Shown: positions 27,963-37,606, numbered from the stretch's first letter. The stretch: DNA of 64,000 bases from CAWBBA01 sp963729795 (GCA_963729795.1 CAVSPC010000035.1:10948-74947); one strand, 5' to 3'. A program made the numbers and translations. Notes: a model not told the origin generated them from the letters alone.

Positions 27963-28600
27963 ATCCCCTCCGGTTCGTTCCGGTCGGTAAGAATATCGAG
28001 GCCCCGTCTATTCGAACCTACGATAAAGATAAGCATCGCTTCCTCCGGTTGCAGAACCACGGGCGCTGAAACTTCGAGCGCCACCAGTTGTTGGATCTTT
28101 GTTGAGATTTGTGACCAGCCTGCCAAACCGGGGCCGCATACGATTCCCGGGGCGGCCACAGGCCCCAGACGCACCACGACCGAAAGAGCAGCAGATATTA
28201 CCACGTTACTTGACTTCCTGGCAAGAAGTGTGCGTCCGCATGTTTTGAAACCGGTGCAACGGGCAATCAGAATGCACCGCAGAGAGCGCAGAGAACGCGG
28301 AGAAATTGCTCTATGACTCTGGACGCCGATCCAAGTAGGGGCGATCCCGCGGGACGCGGGACCGCCCTGAGCGAATGCCATTCGCCCCCACAAACGGGCA
28401 AATTCTCGGGTAGCGACTGGTCTTCTCTGCGGTCTCCGCTATCTCTGCGTTCTCTGCGGTGAAGCATTACATAATATTTTACATTAACATTTTTTATTTA
28501 GTTATTAATTTAATACTATTTTTATTGACACAGATTATGGAGAATGCTAACCCATCTCTCCGGTTCCCGGCTCATCCCAAGTACTGGCCGGGGGCATGGG
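27963..28600. other. Repeat-rich intergenic region
   Basis: About 640 bp between divergent genes. It contains inverted CACCGCAGAG-type repeats with a nested GTAGGGG/CCCCAC inverted repeat (28275-28461), then a strongly AT-rich stretch (28470-28540) that probably includes the methyltransferase promoter. No gene is credible here. Confidence 0.55.
28275..28461. repeat. Nested inverted repeats of the GCAGAG and GTAGGGG types
   Basis: The arm at 28275-28305 (CACCGCAGAGAGCGCAGAGA...) is repeated inverted at 28423-28461 (...TTCTCTGCGGTG). Between them GTAGGGGCG at 28335 pairs with CGCCCCCAC near 28384. Further GCAGAG-type copies occur at 31287, 62318 and near 63536. Confidence 0.65.
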
Positions 28601-29489
28601 ATGGATTTGAGAAAAGGCACCTCCACAAGATCGTTCGGCACTGGAAAGCGAGAAGGGCACGACTCGTCCGCGTTCTACGGCAGAAAGCTCTGCGCGGCCG
28701 GCACTTGCGCAACCAGTTGCCAACAGATCAACGAAATCCCTCCGCATCATCTTGACTGCATATTCCCCCACTCATCCGAGCAAATGACGGAACTCCCGGA
28801 CAATTCGGTGGCGCTCATGGTTACCTCACCGCCGTACAATGTGGGAAAAGACTATGATCTGGATCTTACTCTTGAGGAATATCTGGCTTTTCTGAGGCGG
28901 GTCCTGTCCGAAACCCACAGGGTCCTTGTCCCCGGCGGTCGCATAGCGTTCAATGTCGCAAATTTGGGGAGAAAGCCATACATCCCTCTCAACGCCCATG
29001 TTTCCAATATGGCATCAGATCTTGGCCTTCTCATGAGAGGGGAGATAATCTGGGTGAAGGGCAAAGGGGCTGGAGGCTCCTGCGCCTGGGGCTCCTGGAT
29101 GTCTGCGGGGAATCCGACTCTGAGGGATCTTCACGAATACGTGCTCATCTTTTCCAAGCAGCGCTTTGACAGGCCGTCGAAAGGTCGATCCACCATCACC
29201 CGGGATGAATTCATGGCCGCGACCACAAGTGTCTGGAATATCCCACCCGAGTCGGCAAGAAGGGTCGGCCATCCGGCTCCTTTTCCTGTAGCGCTCGTTG
29301 AGCGGCTCGTTCATCTTTATACTTTCGAAGGCGAAACCGTTCTAGACCCCTTTATGGGGAGCGGATCTACCGCGATTGCTTCGCTCCAGGCCGGACGTCA
29401 CTTCGTCGGCTATGAGATAGATCCCTGCGTACGTGGCAATCTGTAGGGAACGGCTGTCTCAGTTAACCCGTCGATCTCTCTCCGCCTGA
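28601..29489 (+). CDS. Beta-class DNA methyltransferase, C-terminus frameshifted
   Basis: The catalytic motif VTSPPYNVGKDY (motif IV) comes before the AdoMet site DPFMGSGSTAIA (motif I), the beta-class order; TSPPY is typical of N4-cytosine enzymes, though N6-adenine is possible. The frame stops early at 29446 after YEIDPCVRGNL. Removing one T near 29426 continues the frame as YVAICRERLSQL and on to a stop at 29487-29489, the usual ending of this family. I start at the ATG 28601. No restriction nuclease is adjacent, so it is an orphan methyltransferase or the remains of a restriction-modification system. Confidence 0.85.
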
Positions 29490-29641
29490 ACATTGAACAC
29501 GCGTTAAACGGTAAGGTTTTTTTTGCGGGAGGGGGATCCCTTGGCGGGTTGGGCTGTGTTACCGCACACTGAGCAGGACTGACAGAGCGAAAAGAGGAAG
29601 TGAAGAAACAAGTCCTGCCCTCGTTGGCATGTAGACCCTCA

Positions 29642-30322
29642 TCAATATTGCTCAGTCGTTAGCCATACGAGATGCTTACATAGAGAATCCAAATCCGGAA
29701 ACACTGACTCGGCGTGGATACCCAATTGATACAGTAATTTCTTAAGCCCCTTGCGGCTCTTTTTCTGGATGGCAAATTGATCTATCTTTTCATCATCGTA
29801 GGCTACTTCAGGGTTGGGATGTATTGTGAAGAGTCCGGTTTGCGAAATGACGCGCTTATCGAATCTCGGCAAAATGACTTTCTTAACGTCACCCTTGTAT
29901 GCAAACGGACTTGGGTGTTCCTCAATTCTCAGGAATTTATCCGTTTTATAGCGCACGTATATTGCACTATCCGTGTCTTTTTCATCGCGGACGGCAAAGA
30001 ACAGAGCAATGAGAGGGTTTCTGGTCCAATCCAGCAAGCGTGTCGGAAGTCCGTAATGTTGAGCCAAGCCCAGCCACTCCCATTCAGATGAAAGAGTATT
30101 ACCCACAAAAGGCAGCGAACGCTCCTTGAAAAGTCGAAATAATTTGTCCTCATCCGGCTTCCGATCATCCTTAAAGCGATAATCACGCCGCCCAACTTTA
30201 GGGATTAATTCATGATTTATGTTGCTCACTCCTCGATAAATAACAAAGTTGTCATCATATCTGTTTTTGTCGAGTAGTTTGTCGAGATCCTTAAGGATGC
30301 CAATCGTCCCCGCGCATTTCAT
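29642..30322 (-). CDS. FRG-domain protein
   Basis: 226 residues from the ATG at 30322, which follows TTGGAGGTGCCG (an upstream ATG at 30349 lacks such a site). The FRG signature is clear: FVIYRGVSN near the start and LGLAQHYGLPTRLLDWTRNP in the middle, followed by ALFFAV. FRG proteins are widespread in prophages, plasmids and defence-type loci; their activity is not established. The neighbours (methyltransferase, toxin-antitoxin pair) fit that setting. Confidence 0.88.
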   Translation of the reverse strand: MKCAGTIGILKDLDKLLDKNRYDDNFVIYRGVSNINHELIPKVGRRDYRFKDDRKPDEDKLFRLFKERSLPFVGNTLSSEWEWLGLAQHYGLPTRLLDWTRNPLIALFFAVRDEKDTDSAIYVRYKTDKFLRIEEHPSPFAYKGDVKKVILPRFDKRVISQTGLFTIHPNPEVAYDDEKIDQFAIQKKSRKGLKKLLYQLGIHAESVFPDLDSLCKHLVWLTTEQY

Positions 30323-30581
30323 CGGCACCTCCAATGGTGTATTTTGCATCGTAATTATCTAACACCAACAACCGCAGGGTGCAAAGTCTTTACGTAGTAG
30401 GTCAGTGCGTGACCTTTGAAGAATGATGCAAAGGAAAACACAATGGGCCCAGGTCTTGCCTTTTGCAGCGGGAGATCCCCGCAGATCTTGGGCTCTATTA
30501 TTCCACAGTGAGCAGGACAGAGAACGACAAGAAATTTTCAACCTACGAGCTTGACCCCGCTGACACATTCGGCTCCTGGCC

Positions 30582-30936
30582 TCAAGGATGCGGTGCGATT
30601 GCGATTATGGTTATTTCGCCCTTTTGAGGACCGTAGCACCAGAAAACACGATACGCTCCGGGGGTGTGCTGCTGGGCGTAAGCTTCGAAAACCCTTTTGA
30701 TCTTTATCAAAAGGGTTGGCCATGGACTCGTACTCGTGGGTCTGCAAGCCTGGATGCCTGGGGTTCTGCTGCAACAGTTGTATGCACTTGCGAACCTGCT
30801 TGAACAGACCCTCATCCTTAGTAGCTTTCCTGCGTTTGGAGGACCTCTCTCTGGACCTGAGCGAGGCTTCAGCCTTGAGCTTAAGGGCATTATAGGCGTC
30901 TTTGGCCTTTCGATCCCAAGCGAGAGTGAACTTCAT
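30582..30936 (-). CDS. RelE-like toxin of a type II toxin-antitoxin pair, frameshifted
   Basis: The frame from the ATG at 30936 reads MKFTLAWDRKAKDAYNAL through HEYESMANPFDKDQK, then runs out of phase. Removing one G from the GGG opposite 30692-30694 continues it as VFEAYAQQHTPGAYRVFWCY and ITIIAIAPHP to a stop at 30582, giving about 117 residues that end like the known toxin family. The start overlaps the region of the antitoxin stop, so the two are one transcript. As written the toxin is truncated; it may be inactive or a sequence error. Confidence 0.72.
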
Positions 30937-30938
30937 GC

Positions 30939-31205
30939 TCAGTCCTCAAGCTGAGAAACAAGTTCTTCATCAGCTTCGAGATCTGGGGGATCTTCAGCAA
31001 ACTCTCCCCGCTTGAGTCGTTCGAGAGCAGACAAGACCGTCTCTCTGGCCTCGGGGTTTTGCCACAGCCACATCTCACGCTCGGGAATCACCCTGGCAAG
31101 AGAGATTTTTATTTCAGTGTCACTGAGATCCTCAATGATTACGGGCTTATTTGCGAATCGTTGGCCGAGGCTGACTCGGCCTTTTGAATCCACGGTTTTA
31201 ATCAT
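30939..31205 (-). CDS. AbrB/SpoVT-type antitoxin
   Basis: 88 residues from the ATG at 31205, preceded by AGGAAG. The N-terminus IKTVDSKGRVSLGQRF is a swapped-hairpin AbrB/MazE DNA-binding fold; the acidic C-terminus (EDPPDLEADEELVSQLED) is the part expected to mask the toxin. It precedes the toxin gene by two bases and probably represses the promoter at 31228-31256. Confidence 0.8.
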   Translation of the reverse strand: MIKTVDSKGRVSLGQRFANKPVIIEDLSDTEIKISLARVIPEREMWLWQNPEARETVLSALERLKRGEFAEDPPDLEADEELVSQLED

Positions 31206-31227
31206 GACAGGCTTCCTTTCTCTCAAT

Positions 31228-31256
31228 TGTATAGATCATAAGTCCGAAATGGTCAA
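31228..31256 (-). promoter_or_regulatory. Promoter of the toxin-antitoxin operon
   Basis: On the minus strand TTGACC (31256-31251) and TATACA (31233-31228) are 17 bp apart and lie just upstream of the antitoxin ribosome binding site. Confidence 0.55.
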
Positions 31257-31544
31257 GTCGGAAAGTGGGAAATTCCTAAATTGGTTCACCGCAGAGGGCT
31301 CAGAGATGCGCGGAGAAAGATTGTCATTGCCGTAGATGTTAGATAATTCGTGGACGAGTACAGCAAATTTGTTCTGCCCGAAAAGAAGATGTCAAGAAAC
31401 AAGACGCCTCCGCGGTCCTTGACGGATTTCATCCCCTCCCATATTTTAGTTCAATACTTGACTTAGTTTTCAGGAATCCTCAGGTGTCCTTGCACGCCTT
31501 GTCGCTCTTCGCAGAAGTCGTGCAGAAGGGTGCCGGCAGGTTAT
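31257..31544. other. Intergenic region with a GCAGAG-type repeat
   Basis: One repeat unit lies at 31287-31319. Otherwise this is the spacer before the PHP gene, where TTGACTTAG near 31456 may be a -35 element. No gene is seen. Confidence 0.4.
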
Positions 31545-32483
31545 ATGATCGACTTACACGTCCATACCAATATGTCTGACGGTAGCTTCTCCCCCGCTGA
31601 AGTTGTGAGGCTGGCCGCGGAAAGAGGCATCAAAGCCATCGCGATTACAGATCACGACACGGTGGCCGGCATTGCCGAGGCCCAGGCTGAAGGTGCCAGG
31701 ATAGGAGTGGAAGTCATCGCCGGAGTGGAGATCAGTGCCCAATGGGATGCGGGCATACTTCACATCCTGGGTTTCTTTGTCCATCCCGACAACCCGGAGC
31801 TTTTAAGAGTACTGGAATACTTGAGAGAAGGACGGCAAGCCCGTGTGCCCCAGATCCTGTCTAAGCTGAGGGACTGTAACGTTCACATCACAATTGATGA
31901 GGTGGCCCGAGAGGCTGTAGGTGGAGTTCCCGGTAGGCCCCACCTGGCCAATATCATGGTCCGCAAGGGTATTGTTAGCGAAGCCCAGGAAGCGTTTGAC
32001 TTATACCTGAAAAAAGGCGCGCCCGCGTACGTGAAGAAAACGAAAATACCACCCGGCGAAGCCTTGCGGGTCATCAAAGCGGCCGAGGGTCTGGCGGTCC
32101 TTGCCCATCCTTACTCTCTCGATGAGCAAAACCCGGACGGCATCCGGGAGATCATCCAAGGCTTCGTGGCGCAGGGATTGGACGGGATCGAGGTCTATTA
32201 CCCCAAACATACTCCTGAACAAACAAAAGCTTTTGAAGAGATTGCATCGGAGTTCAATCTTGTTGTCACCGGCGGGTCTGACTTTCACGGAGCAAGCAAA
32301 CCGGAAATAATATTGGGAGTGTTTCCGGGCCGCGCACCGCTGCCTTATTCCATCTTGCACGAGATGAAAACGAGAAAGAAGGTGCCAACATCACGATTTT
32401 CAGTTGTTGATCCGGGCGGTAGCGTCTCGGCCGATTCGTGCGACACTTTGGCCGTCGACGAGGTCAAGGCTGGCAGAAGATGA
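31545..32483 (+). CDS. PHP-domain phosphoesterase
   Basis: 312 residues from the ATG at 31545. PHP metal-binding motifs are present: DLHVHTNMSDG at the start, AITDHDTVAG, PGRPHLANIM, VLAHPYSL and TGGSDFHG. This is the YciV/RnmTrpH type, which cleaves 3',5'-nucleoside bisphosphates or trims short RNAs. The stop overlaps the ATG of the next gene (ATGA), so they form one operon. Confidence 0.9.
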   Translation: MIDLHVHTNMSDGSFSPAEVVRLAAERGIKAIAITDHDTVAGIAEAQAEGARIGVEVIAGVEISAQWDAGILHILGFFVHPDNPELLRVLEYLREGRQARVPQILSKLRDCNVHITIDEVAREAVGGVPGRPHLANIMVRKGIVSEAQEAFDLYLKKGAPAYVKKTKIPPGEALRVIKAAEGLAVLAHPYSLDEQNPDGIREIIQGFVAQGLDGIEVYYPKHTPEQTKAFEEIASEFNLVVTGGSDFHGASKPEIILGVFPGRAPLPYSILHEMKTRKKVPTSRFSVVDPGGSVSADSCDTLAVDEVKAGRR

Positions 32484-33811
32484 GCCACGCGGGCAAGGTA
32501 GCTGTCATCGGCCTGGATGGTGTGCCGTTCTCTCTGTTGAATGACCTCTTTGAAGCCGGCTTGATGCCCCGTCTGGCCGAAGTCGCAGGAGCCGGTTCTT
32601 TCTTACAGATGGAAAGCGTGCTTCCCGCGGTTTCTTCGGTCGCCTGGACCTCGTTCATGACCGGGTGCAACCCGGGTGAGCACGGAATATTCGGCTTCAC
32701 AGACTTGAAGCCGAATGAAATCTCCCTTCGCCTTCCCTCTTATGATGATATCCGATGCCCTCCGATCTGGCAGACTGCCCGATCCCAGGCTTCGATAGTG
32801 GTGAACCTGCCGTTCACCTATCCTGCCCGTCCGCTTAACGGAGTGCTTGTTTCCGGCTTTGTTGCCCCCATCCTGGAGCGCTCGGTCTATCCTGAATCAC
32901 TGATTCCATGGCTAAAATCCAAAAATTACCGGACGGATGTCGATGCAATGAGAGGCCGGGAGGACCGGTCATTTCTGATAAGAGATCTTTTCGATACTCT
33001 GAACCTTCATGAAGAGATTATGATCTCGTTGCTGGAAAGTCGGCCCTGGGATTTATTCATAGGCGTGGTGACAGGAACGGATCGGCTGCATCATTTCCTT
33101 TTTGATGCTTATGCAGATGAGACACATCCCCAACACCGAGACTTTCTGGATTATTACAGGCGAGTGGATATCTGTGTCGGCCGCTTGCTCGACGCTCTGG
33201 GGAAGGTCTCACGGCTCATCGTGCTTTCCGATCACGGATTCACGCGCCTGAAGACTCAGGTTTACTTGAATAGTATCCTGAAAAGTTTGGGGTACCTCTT
33301 CTTCAGCAGGGCGGCCCCGCGATCCCCGGAAGACATCGATGCCTCGTCTTTAGCATTCGCAATGGATCCGAACCGCATATACCTCAACAGCAAAGAACGA
33401 TTCCGCAAGGGACGGCTCGCAGTGAGCGAAATGGATGAGGTTCGAGCCAAGTTAAAGGCCGCGCTGGAGAACTTGCGACTGGCCGATGTGGGAATCGAGC
33501 AAAACGAACGAACCGGCCCCAGCCCAGACGAGGCACTATTCGCAGAGGTAAGGACAAAGGAGAAAGTTTATCACGGCGACTGCTTGCACTTTGCTCCTGA
33601 CCTGGTGGTAATACCCCGACCGGGATACGATTTGAAAGCGACGCTCAGCGTGGCCGCATTCACTAAGAAGGACATTTTCACCGGGATGCACACACATGAT
33701 GATGCGTTCCTGATCGTCAACTCCCCTGCCCTGTCGGAAGCACTGCCCAAACCGAAAATCACCGATGTGGCAGGTCTGGTAAACGAGGCATTGGGACGGG
33801 CTGACCTCTGA
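32480..33811 (+). CDS. Alkaline phosphatase/type I phosphodiesterase family protein
   Basis: 443 residues from the ATG at 32480. The metal/catalytic motifs VIGLDGVPFSLL, SVAWTSFMTGCNPG (catalytic Thr region) and VLSDHGFT mark the nucleotide pyrophosphatase/phosphodiesterase superfamily. No signal peptide is seen, so it is probably cytoplasmic. The substrate is unknown. Confidence 0.85.
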   Translation: MSHAGKVAVIGLDGVPFSLLNDLFEAGLMPRLAEVAGAGSFLQMESVLPAVSSVAWTSFMTGCNPGEHGIFGFTDLKPNEISLRLPSYDDIRCPPIWQTARSQASIVVNLPFTYPARPLNGVLVSGFVAPILERSVYPESLIPWLKSKNYRTDVDAMRGREDRSFLIRDLFDTLNLHEEIMISLLESRPWDLFIGVVTGTDRLHHFLFDAYADETHPQHRDFLDYYRRVDICVGRLLDALGKVSRLIVLSDHGFTRLKTQVYLNSILKSLGYLFFSRAAPRSPEDIDASSLAFAMDPNRIYLNSKERFRKGRLAVSEMDEVRAKLKAALENLRLADVGIEQNERTGPSPDEALFAEVRTKEKVYHGDCLHFAPDLVVIPRPGYDLKATLSVAAFTKKDIFTGMHTHDDAFLIVNSPALSEALPKPKITDVAGLVNEALGRADL

Positions 33812-33831
33812 CAAATCGAGAGAGGAAAACC

Positions 33832-34329
33832 TTGGTTGACAAGCCTTTCCCACACTTATCGGACAAGATGTTGAACGTTGTCCTCGTACATCCGGAGATC
33901 CCCCCGAATACCGGAAACATCGGACGGCTGTGCTGTGCCGTCGGAGCGACGCTACATCTGGTCAAGCCCTTGGGATTTTTGCTGGACGACCGATCACTCA
34001 AACGTGCGGGGCTGGATTACTGGAAAAAGGTGAATCTGGTAGTCTGGGAGGATCTGGAACAGTATGTCTCTTCAGTTCCGGCGGAAAAGATTGTTCTTAC
34101 CAGCAGCAAGCGCGGAAAATTGTACCACGATATCGAATTTGGTCCAGGCGATCATATCCTGTTCGGTCCGGAGACCTCCGGGCTTCCTCCGGAGCTTTTT
34201 CAACGTTTCCCGAACCGCGTGGCCAAGATACCTATTCATTTGAACAAAGTCCGCAGCCTCAATTTGTCGACTGCCGCGGGGATCATAGTTTACGAAGCAT
34301 TGAGACAGACCGATTGCCTCCCGAGGTAA
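33832..34329 (+). CDS. trmL: tRNA (cytidine/uridine-34 2'-O)-methyltransferase
   Basis: 165 residues of the SPOUT/TrmH class: HPEIPPNTGNIGRLC at the start, LFGPETSGLPPEL, and the knot motif IPIHLNKVRSLNLSTAAGI. Methylates the wobble ribose of tRNA-Leu in characterised homologues. The start is a TTG at 33832 after GAGAGGAAAACC; an ATG at 33868 would give the usual N-terminus but has a weak binding site. Confidence 0.92.
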   Translation: MVDKPFPHLSDKMLNVVLVHPEIPPNTGNIGRLCCAVGATLHLVKPLGFLLDDRSLKRAGLDYWKKVNLVVWEDLEQYVSSVPAEKIVLTSSKRGKLYHDIEFGPGDHILFGPETSGLPPELFQRFPNRVAKIPIHLNKVRSLNLSTAAGIIVYEALRQTDCLPR

Positions 34330-34473
34330 CCGTTGCACGAGGGTCCCAAGGAATACTTCAGTGGGGGGACAGTTAATTGTCGGCGGAAGAGGGCAGCAAG
34401 TCAGTTATTTCTTAGGCCCATCGTACATATAGCAATTCTTCAAAAAAGATGTCCGTTTGTTCATTGGGAGACT

Positions 34474-34578
34474 GTAGAGGCACGGCATGCCGTGCGCCTA
34501 CGGAACGTCGTCATTCCCGCGCCCGAGATCCCGCGAACATGGGACAGACTGGACTCCGGATCGGAGTCCGGGATGACG
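34474..34578. repeat. Two adjacent palindromic repeats
   Basis: GTAGAGGCACGGCATGCCG... (34474-34501) is a near-perfect hairpin. It is followed by an inverted pair CGTCATTCCCG (34509) and CGGGATGACG (34569), the dispersed ATTCCCG/GGGATGACG repeat type. It fills the space between trmL and the response regulator gene. Confidence 0.65.
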
Positions 34579-34624
34579 TTTTCGTCCTCGCAAATCGGAC
34601 AACATTTTTGATAATTGCTATAGA

Positions 34625-35008
34625 TTATTGATTGCGGACTGCAGACGAGCGCCCGGACTTGGCGACGAGCCCCTGGACCTTATCTACGAGGTCGCTCATG
34701 TCGCCTGATTTGACAACGTAAGCGTCGGCCTTAAGATCGACCGGATCGCTGCGAAAGTGCGGATAGGCAGTGCTGATCACGACGGGAATTTGCAGCTTCA
34801 GCCGATGGAACTTCTCTAGAAACCCCCGGCCACCCATGCCGGGCATTTTGAGGTCGAGGATGATAATATCGGGCCGCTTTCCCCGAAGCATTCGCAAGGC
34901 ATCTTCTCCCGTGGAAGCCTGAAGCACTTCGTATCCGAGTTCTTCGAACACTTCCTTGTATAGAAAACGGACCGAACTCTCATCTTCCACGTGAAGAATG
35001 GTTGACAT
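34625..35008 (-). CDS. Stand-alone response regulator receiver protein
   Basis: 127 residues from the ATG at 35008, preceded by AAAGGAGT. A receiver domain only: HVEDESSVRFLYKEV, phosphoacceptor in IIILDLKMPGMGG, and VVISTAYPHF with the Thr switch, plus a short Arg/Ser tail. The conserved Lys is in YVVKSGD. No output domain; the partner kinase is not adjacent. Confidence 0.9.
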   Translation of the reverse strand: MSTILHVEDESSVRFLYKEVFEELGYEVLQASTGEDALRMLRGKRPDIIILDLKMPGMGGRGFLEKFHRLKLQIPVVISTAYPHFRSDPVDLKADAYVVKSGDMSDLVDKVQGLVAKSGRSSAVRNQ

Positions 35009-35401
35009 GAATACTCCTTTCAAATTCTAATTATAAAGGAACATGGCAAAGTAGTCGATTCCCAAAATCGTATTTTTTTTCTGGCAGCGTTGTGTGCGCT
35101 TGAAATCCTGTCCAGGGGCGCCATCCTGACTCCGATCCGTGGTCTGTAGGGGCAGACCTAGTATCTGCCCTCTTACGGGCACCCACGAGAGGTGCCCCTA
35201 CAATGGATTCCCGCGTGAGGGGGACTGAAGGCAATGGCACGCAAATACGCGTGCCAAATTCAGGCATCGGAATGCTACCAAACCCCAAACTTGGGCACTG
35301 CCAGACTTTGTCGGTGCCAACTGGGAGAATTGATCACACCAAAAGGCCAAGCGCCCTTAAATAGCTGGGCGATTCAGCCACAGGAGAATGTAAGAAGGCT
35401 T
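35009..35401. other. Intergenic region with a GTAGGGGC inverted repeat
   Basis: GTAGGGGCAGAC (35146) to GTGCCCCTAC (35201) forms a dispersed-type inverted repeat. No coding sequence is credible. Confidence 0.5.
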
Positions 35402-36256
35402 CTAAGCAGGAACCGACAGAGCCTCCGTTTGCGGTGAGAATTCGTTCTTCAACTTGATGAGGGCCCGTTTCTCCAGTTGGCGAATCCGCTCGCGACTCGT
35501 TCCAAAGTGGTCGCCCAGTTTTTGGAGGGTCCACGGCGAGTCGTCCATAAATCTCTTTGTGATTATAAAGCGCTCACGCGCGTCGAGCTTCTTCAGGGCC
35601 TTCTTTGTCACTCGGGAAAGCTGTTCCTCAGTTTCCCGTTCTATCATCTGTGTTTCCTGGTTTGCCGAGCCGTCTTCCAGCATCTCAATGGCCGATAAGT
35701 TCTTGTCTTCCCCGACCGTCTCGTTCAAGGACCTTTCGCGGGCCTTGACGCGAGCTTCCATCTCGATCACATCATCGGTTTTCACCTTTAACTCACGAGC
35801 AAGTTCGTCAATCCGTTCCAGTCGAGACTCGTGGTCAAGGTGCTCTCCAATTTCACCCATGCGGAAAAAGAGCTTTCTTTGGGCCTGAGTGGTCCCCAGC
35901 TTCACCAGGTTCCACGATTTCAGAATGTAGTTTTTGATGTAGGCCTTTATCCACCACACGGCAAAAGAGACCAGCCGGAATCCCCTCTGAGGGTCGAATC
36001 TCTTTACCGCTTTCATAAGCCCGATGGTGCCTTCCTGGATCAGGTCCGGCACGGGGATCGCATAGTGCCGGTATTGAAATGCAACTTTGACGACAAATGG
36101 CAGGTGCGAAACTACCAGCTCATGCGCAGCCTCTATGTCGCCTGTTTCTTGGTATTTTACCGCAAGTTCGTGCTCACGTTCCGCGGTCAAAGGTTTGATG
36201 GATCTGACTTGTGTCAGAAAATGGTCAAGTTGGTTTGATACTACGGGATAGTTCAT
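35402..36256 (-). CDS. rpoH: RNA polymerase sigma-32 factor
   Basis: 284 residues. Region 2 has DLIQEGTIGLMKAVKRFDP and FRLVSFAVWWIKAYI; the RpoH box is QAQRKLFFRM; region 4 ends the protein (LGDHFGTSRERIRQLEKRAL). This is the heat-shock sigma factor class. The ATG at 36256 follows AAGGCA. Confidence 0.93.
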   Translation of the reverse strand: MNYPVVSNQLDHFLTQVRSIKPLTAEREHELAVKYQETGDIEAAHELVVSHLPFVVKVAFQYRHYAIPVPDLIQEGTIGLMKAVKRFDPQRGFRLVSFAVWWIKAYIKNYILKSWNLVKLGTTQAQRKLFFRMGEIGEHLDHESRLERIDELARELKVKTDDVIEMEARVKARERSLNETVGEDKNLSAIEMLEDGSANQETQMIERETEEQLSRVTKKALKKLDARERFIITKRFMDDSPWTLQKLGDHFGTSRERIRQLEKRALIKLKNEFSPQTEALSVPA

Positions 36257-36542
36257 TGCCTTATTCTCCAGAATCGTTCCAGGATTTAACCTGGTCTGAT
36301 TCGCGCACTTCTCCTTCTGCGATGCCTTAGAGTTTCACATAACCACTCATCGGTTTATTGTCAACCGACTTGAGAATTTGTTCCCAAATTAGAAAGGAGA
36401 AGCCGGAGAACGCCGAAATCTGTCGGTCCCGCACGCGTTGCCTACTTGTACCGGGGCCTGACTGGATTCAGGCCAAAGAGCATCAATGCCTCTAGATTTT
36501 GCACCTTCCCAAGTGTATAAAGAATTTCCGAAGGAGGTCCTC

Positions 36543-37538
36543 ATGAATTTGCCACACATCTCCTACTTAAACCTTATAAATTCGGTAGAGCAAAGAATCC
36601 TGGCAGGACACAAGATCATGAGATCGGAGGCCGAACTCCTCCTTTCTACGCCCGACCAGTTTTTGCTGCGCCTGTTGGCAATTGCGGACAGGATCCGGAT
36701 CAATTTCCGAGGGCGGCAGTTCGACTCGTGCTCGCTTATCAATGCACGGTCCGGGCGATGCGGAGAAGACTGCTCATTCTGCGCTCAGTCGGCCCATCAT
36801 GCAACGGAATGCGAAACCTACGGGCTCCGTTCTACAGATGAGATCCTTGCGGCCGCTCGTGCTGCTCGGGAAATGGGCGCAGCCCGTTTCTGCACTGTGA
36901 CGAGTGGCGGGGCATTGTCAGACACGGAATTTGATGCGCTTCTCGAAAGTCTTGACCAAGTGAGGTCCGAGGTGGATATTGCCCTTGACGCCTCACTGGG
37001 CTTCCTCGATGAGAAAAGGGCCTCTCGACTGGAAGATGCCGGGGTAACGCGTTACAATCACAATCTAGAGACTTCGAACGACTATTATCCTACCATTTGC
37101 ACCACCCACACCTTCGACCAAAGAGTAGCCACGGTACGAACGGTTCTCAGCAAGGGCTTATCCGCCTGCAGCGGTGGTATCATTGGAATGGGCGAAACGC
37201 CAGTCCAACGGCTGGATCTGGCGTTCACACTTCTGGAGCTCGGTGTGGATTGCATCCCCATCAACATCCTTATTCCCAGACCAGGCACGCCACTCCAGGA
37301 TGCAGAACGACTCGAACCGCTGGAGATCCTCAAGACTATAGCGATATTCCGGTTGATACTCCCAACAGCGACAATCAAAATAGCCGGAGGACGCGAAGGT
37401 AACCTGGGGGATTTCCAGGCCATGGCACTCCGATCGGGCGCTAATGGCATGATCATTGGGGGCTATCTGACAACCGGTGGCCGCGCGGTGGAGGATGACC
37501 TCAGCATGTTGAGACAGGCCGGCTATGAGATTAGCTAA
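36543..37538 (+). CDS. bioB: Biotin synthase
   Basis: 331 residues from the ATG at 36543, which follows AGGAGGTCCTC; an upstream frame start at 36486 is not supported. The radical-SAM motif CGEDCSFCAQS, the YNHNLETS segment and the late GGREGNLGDFQ match BioB, which inserts sulfur into dethiobiotin. No other biotin gene is adjacent; the biotin-dependent carboxyltransferase at the window start would use the product. Confidence 0.95.
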   Translation: MNLPHISYLNLINSVEQRILAGHKIMRSEAELLLSTPDQFLLRLLAIADRIRINFRGRQFDSCSLINARSGRCGEDCSFCAQSAHHATECETYGLRSTDEILAAARAAREMGAARFCTVTSGGALSDTEFDALLESLDQVRSEVDIALDASLGFLDEKRASRLEDAGVTRYNHNLETSNDYYPTICTTHTFDQRVATVRTVLSKGLSACSGGIIGMGETPVQRLDLAFTLLELGVDCIPINILIPRPGTPLQDAERLEPLEILKTIAIFRLILPTATIKIAGGREGNLGDFQAMALRSGANGMIIGGYLTTGGRAVEDDLSMLRQAGYEIS

Positions 37539-37606
37539 ATAGGCTGCTTCCCCTTGCCCGGCGCTGGTCAAATGGTTACGCCGTTGGCATTTAATGCCCG
37601 TACCGA

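Noticed and set aside
27959..28393. 144-codon minus-strand frame upstream of alaS
   Set aside because: It runs through the inverted repeats at 28275 and has odd composition; no domain is recognisable.
28459..28755. 98-codon plus-strand frame before the methyltransferase
   Set aside because: It is in another frame over the methyltransferase N-terminus and begins in the AT-rich spacer.
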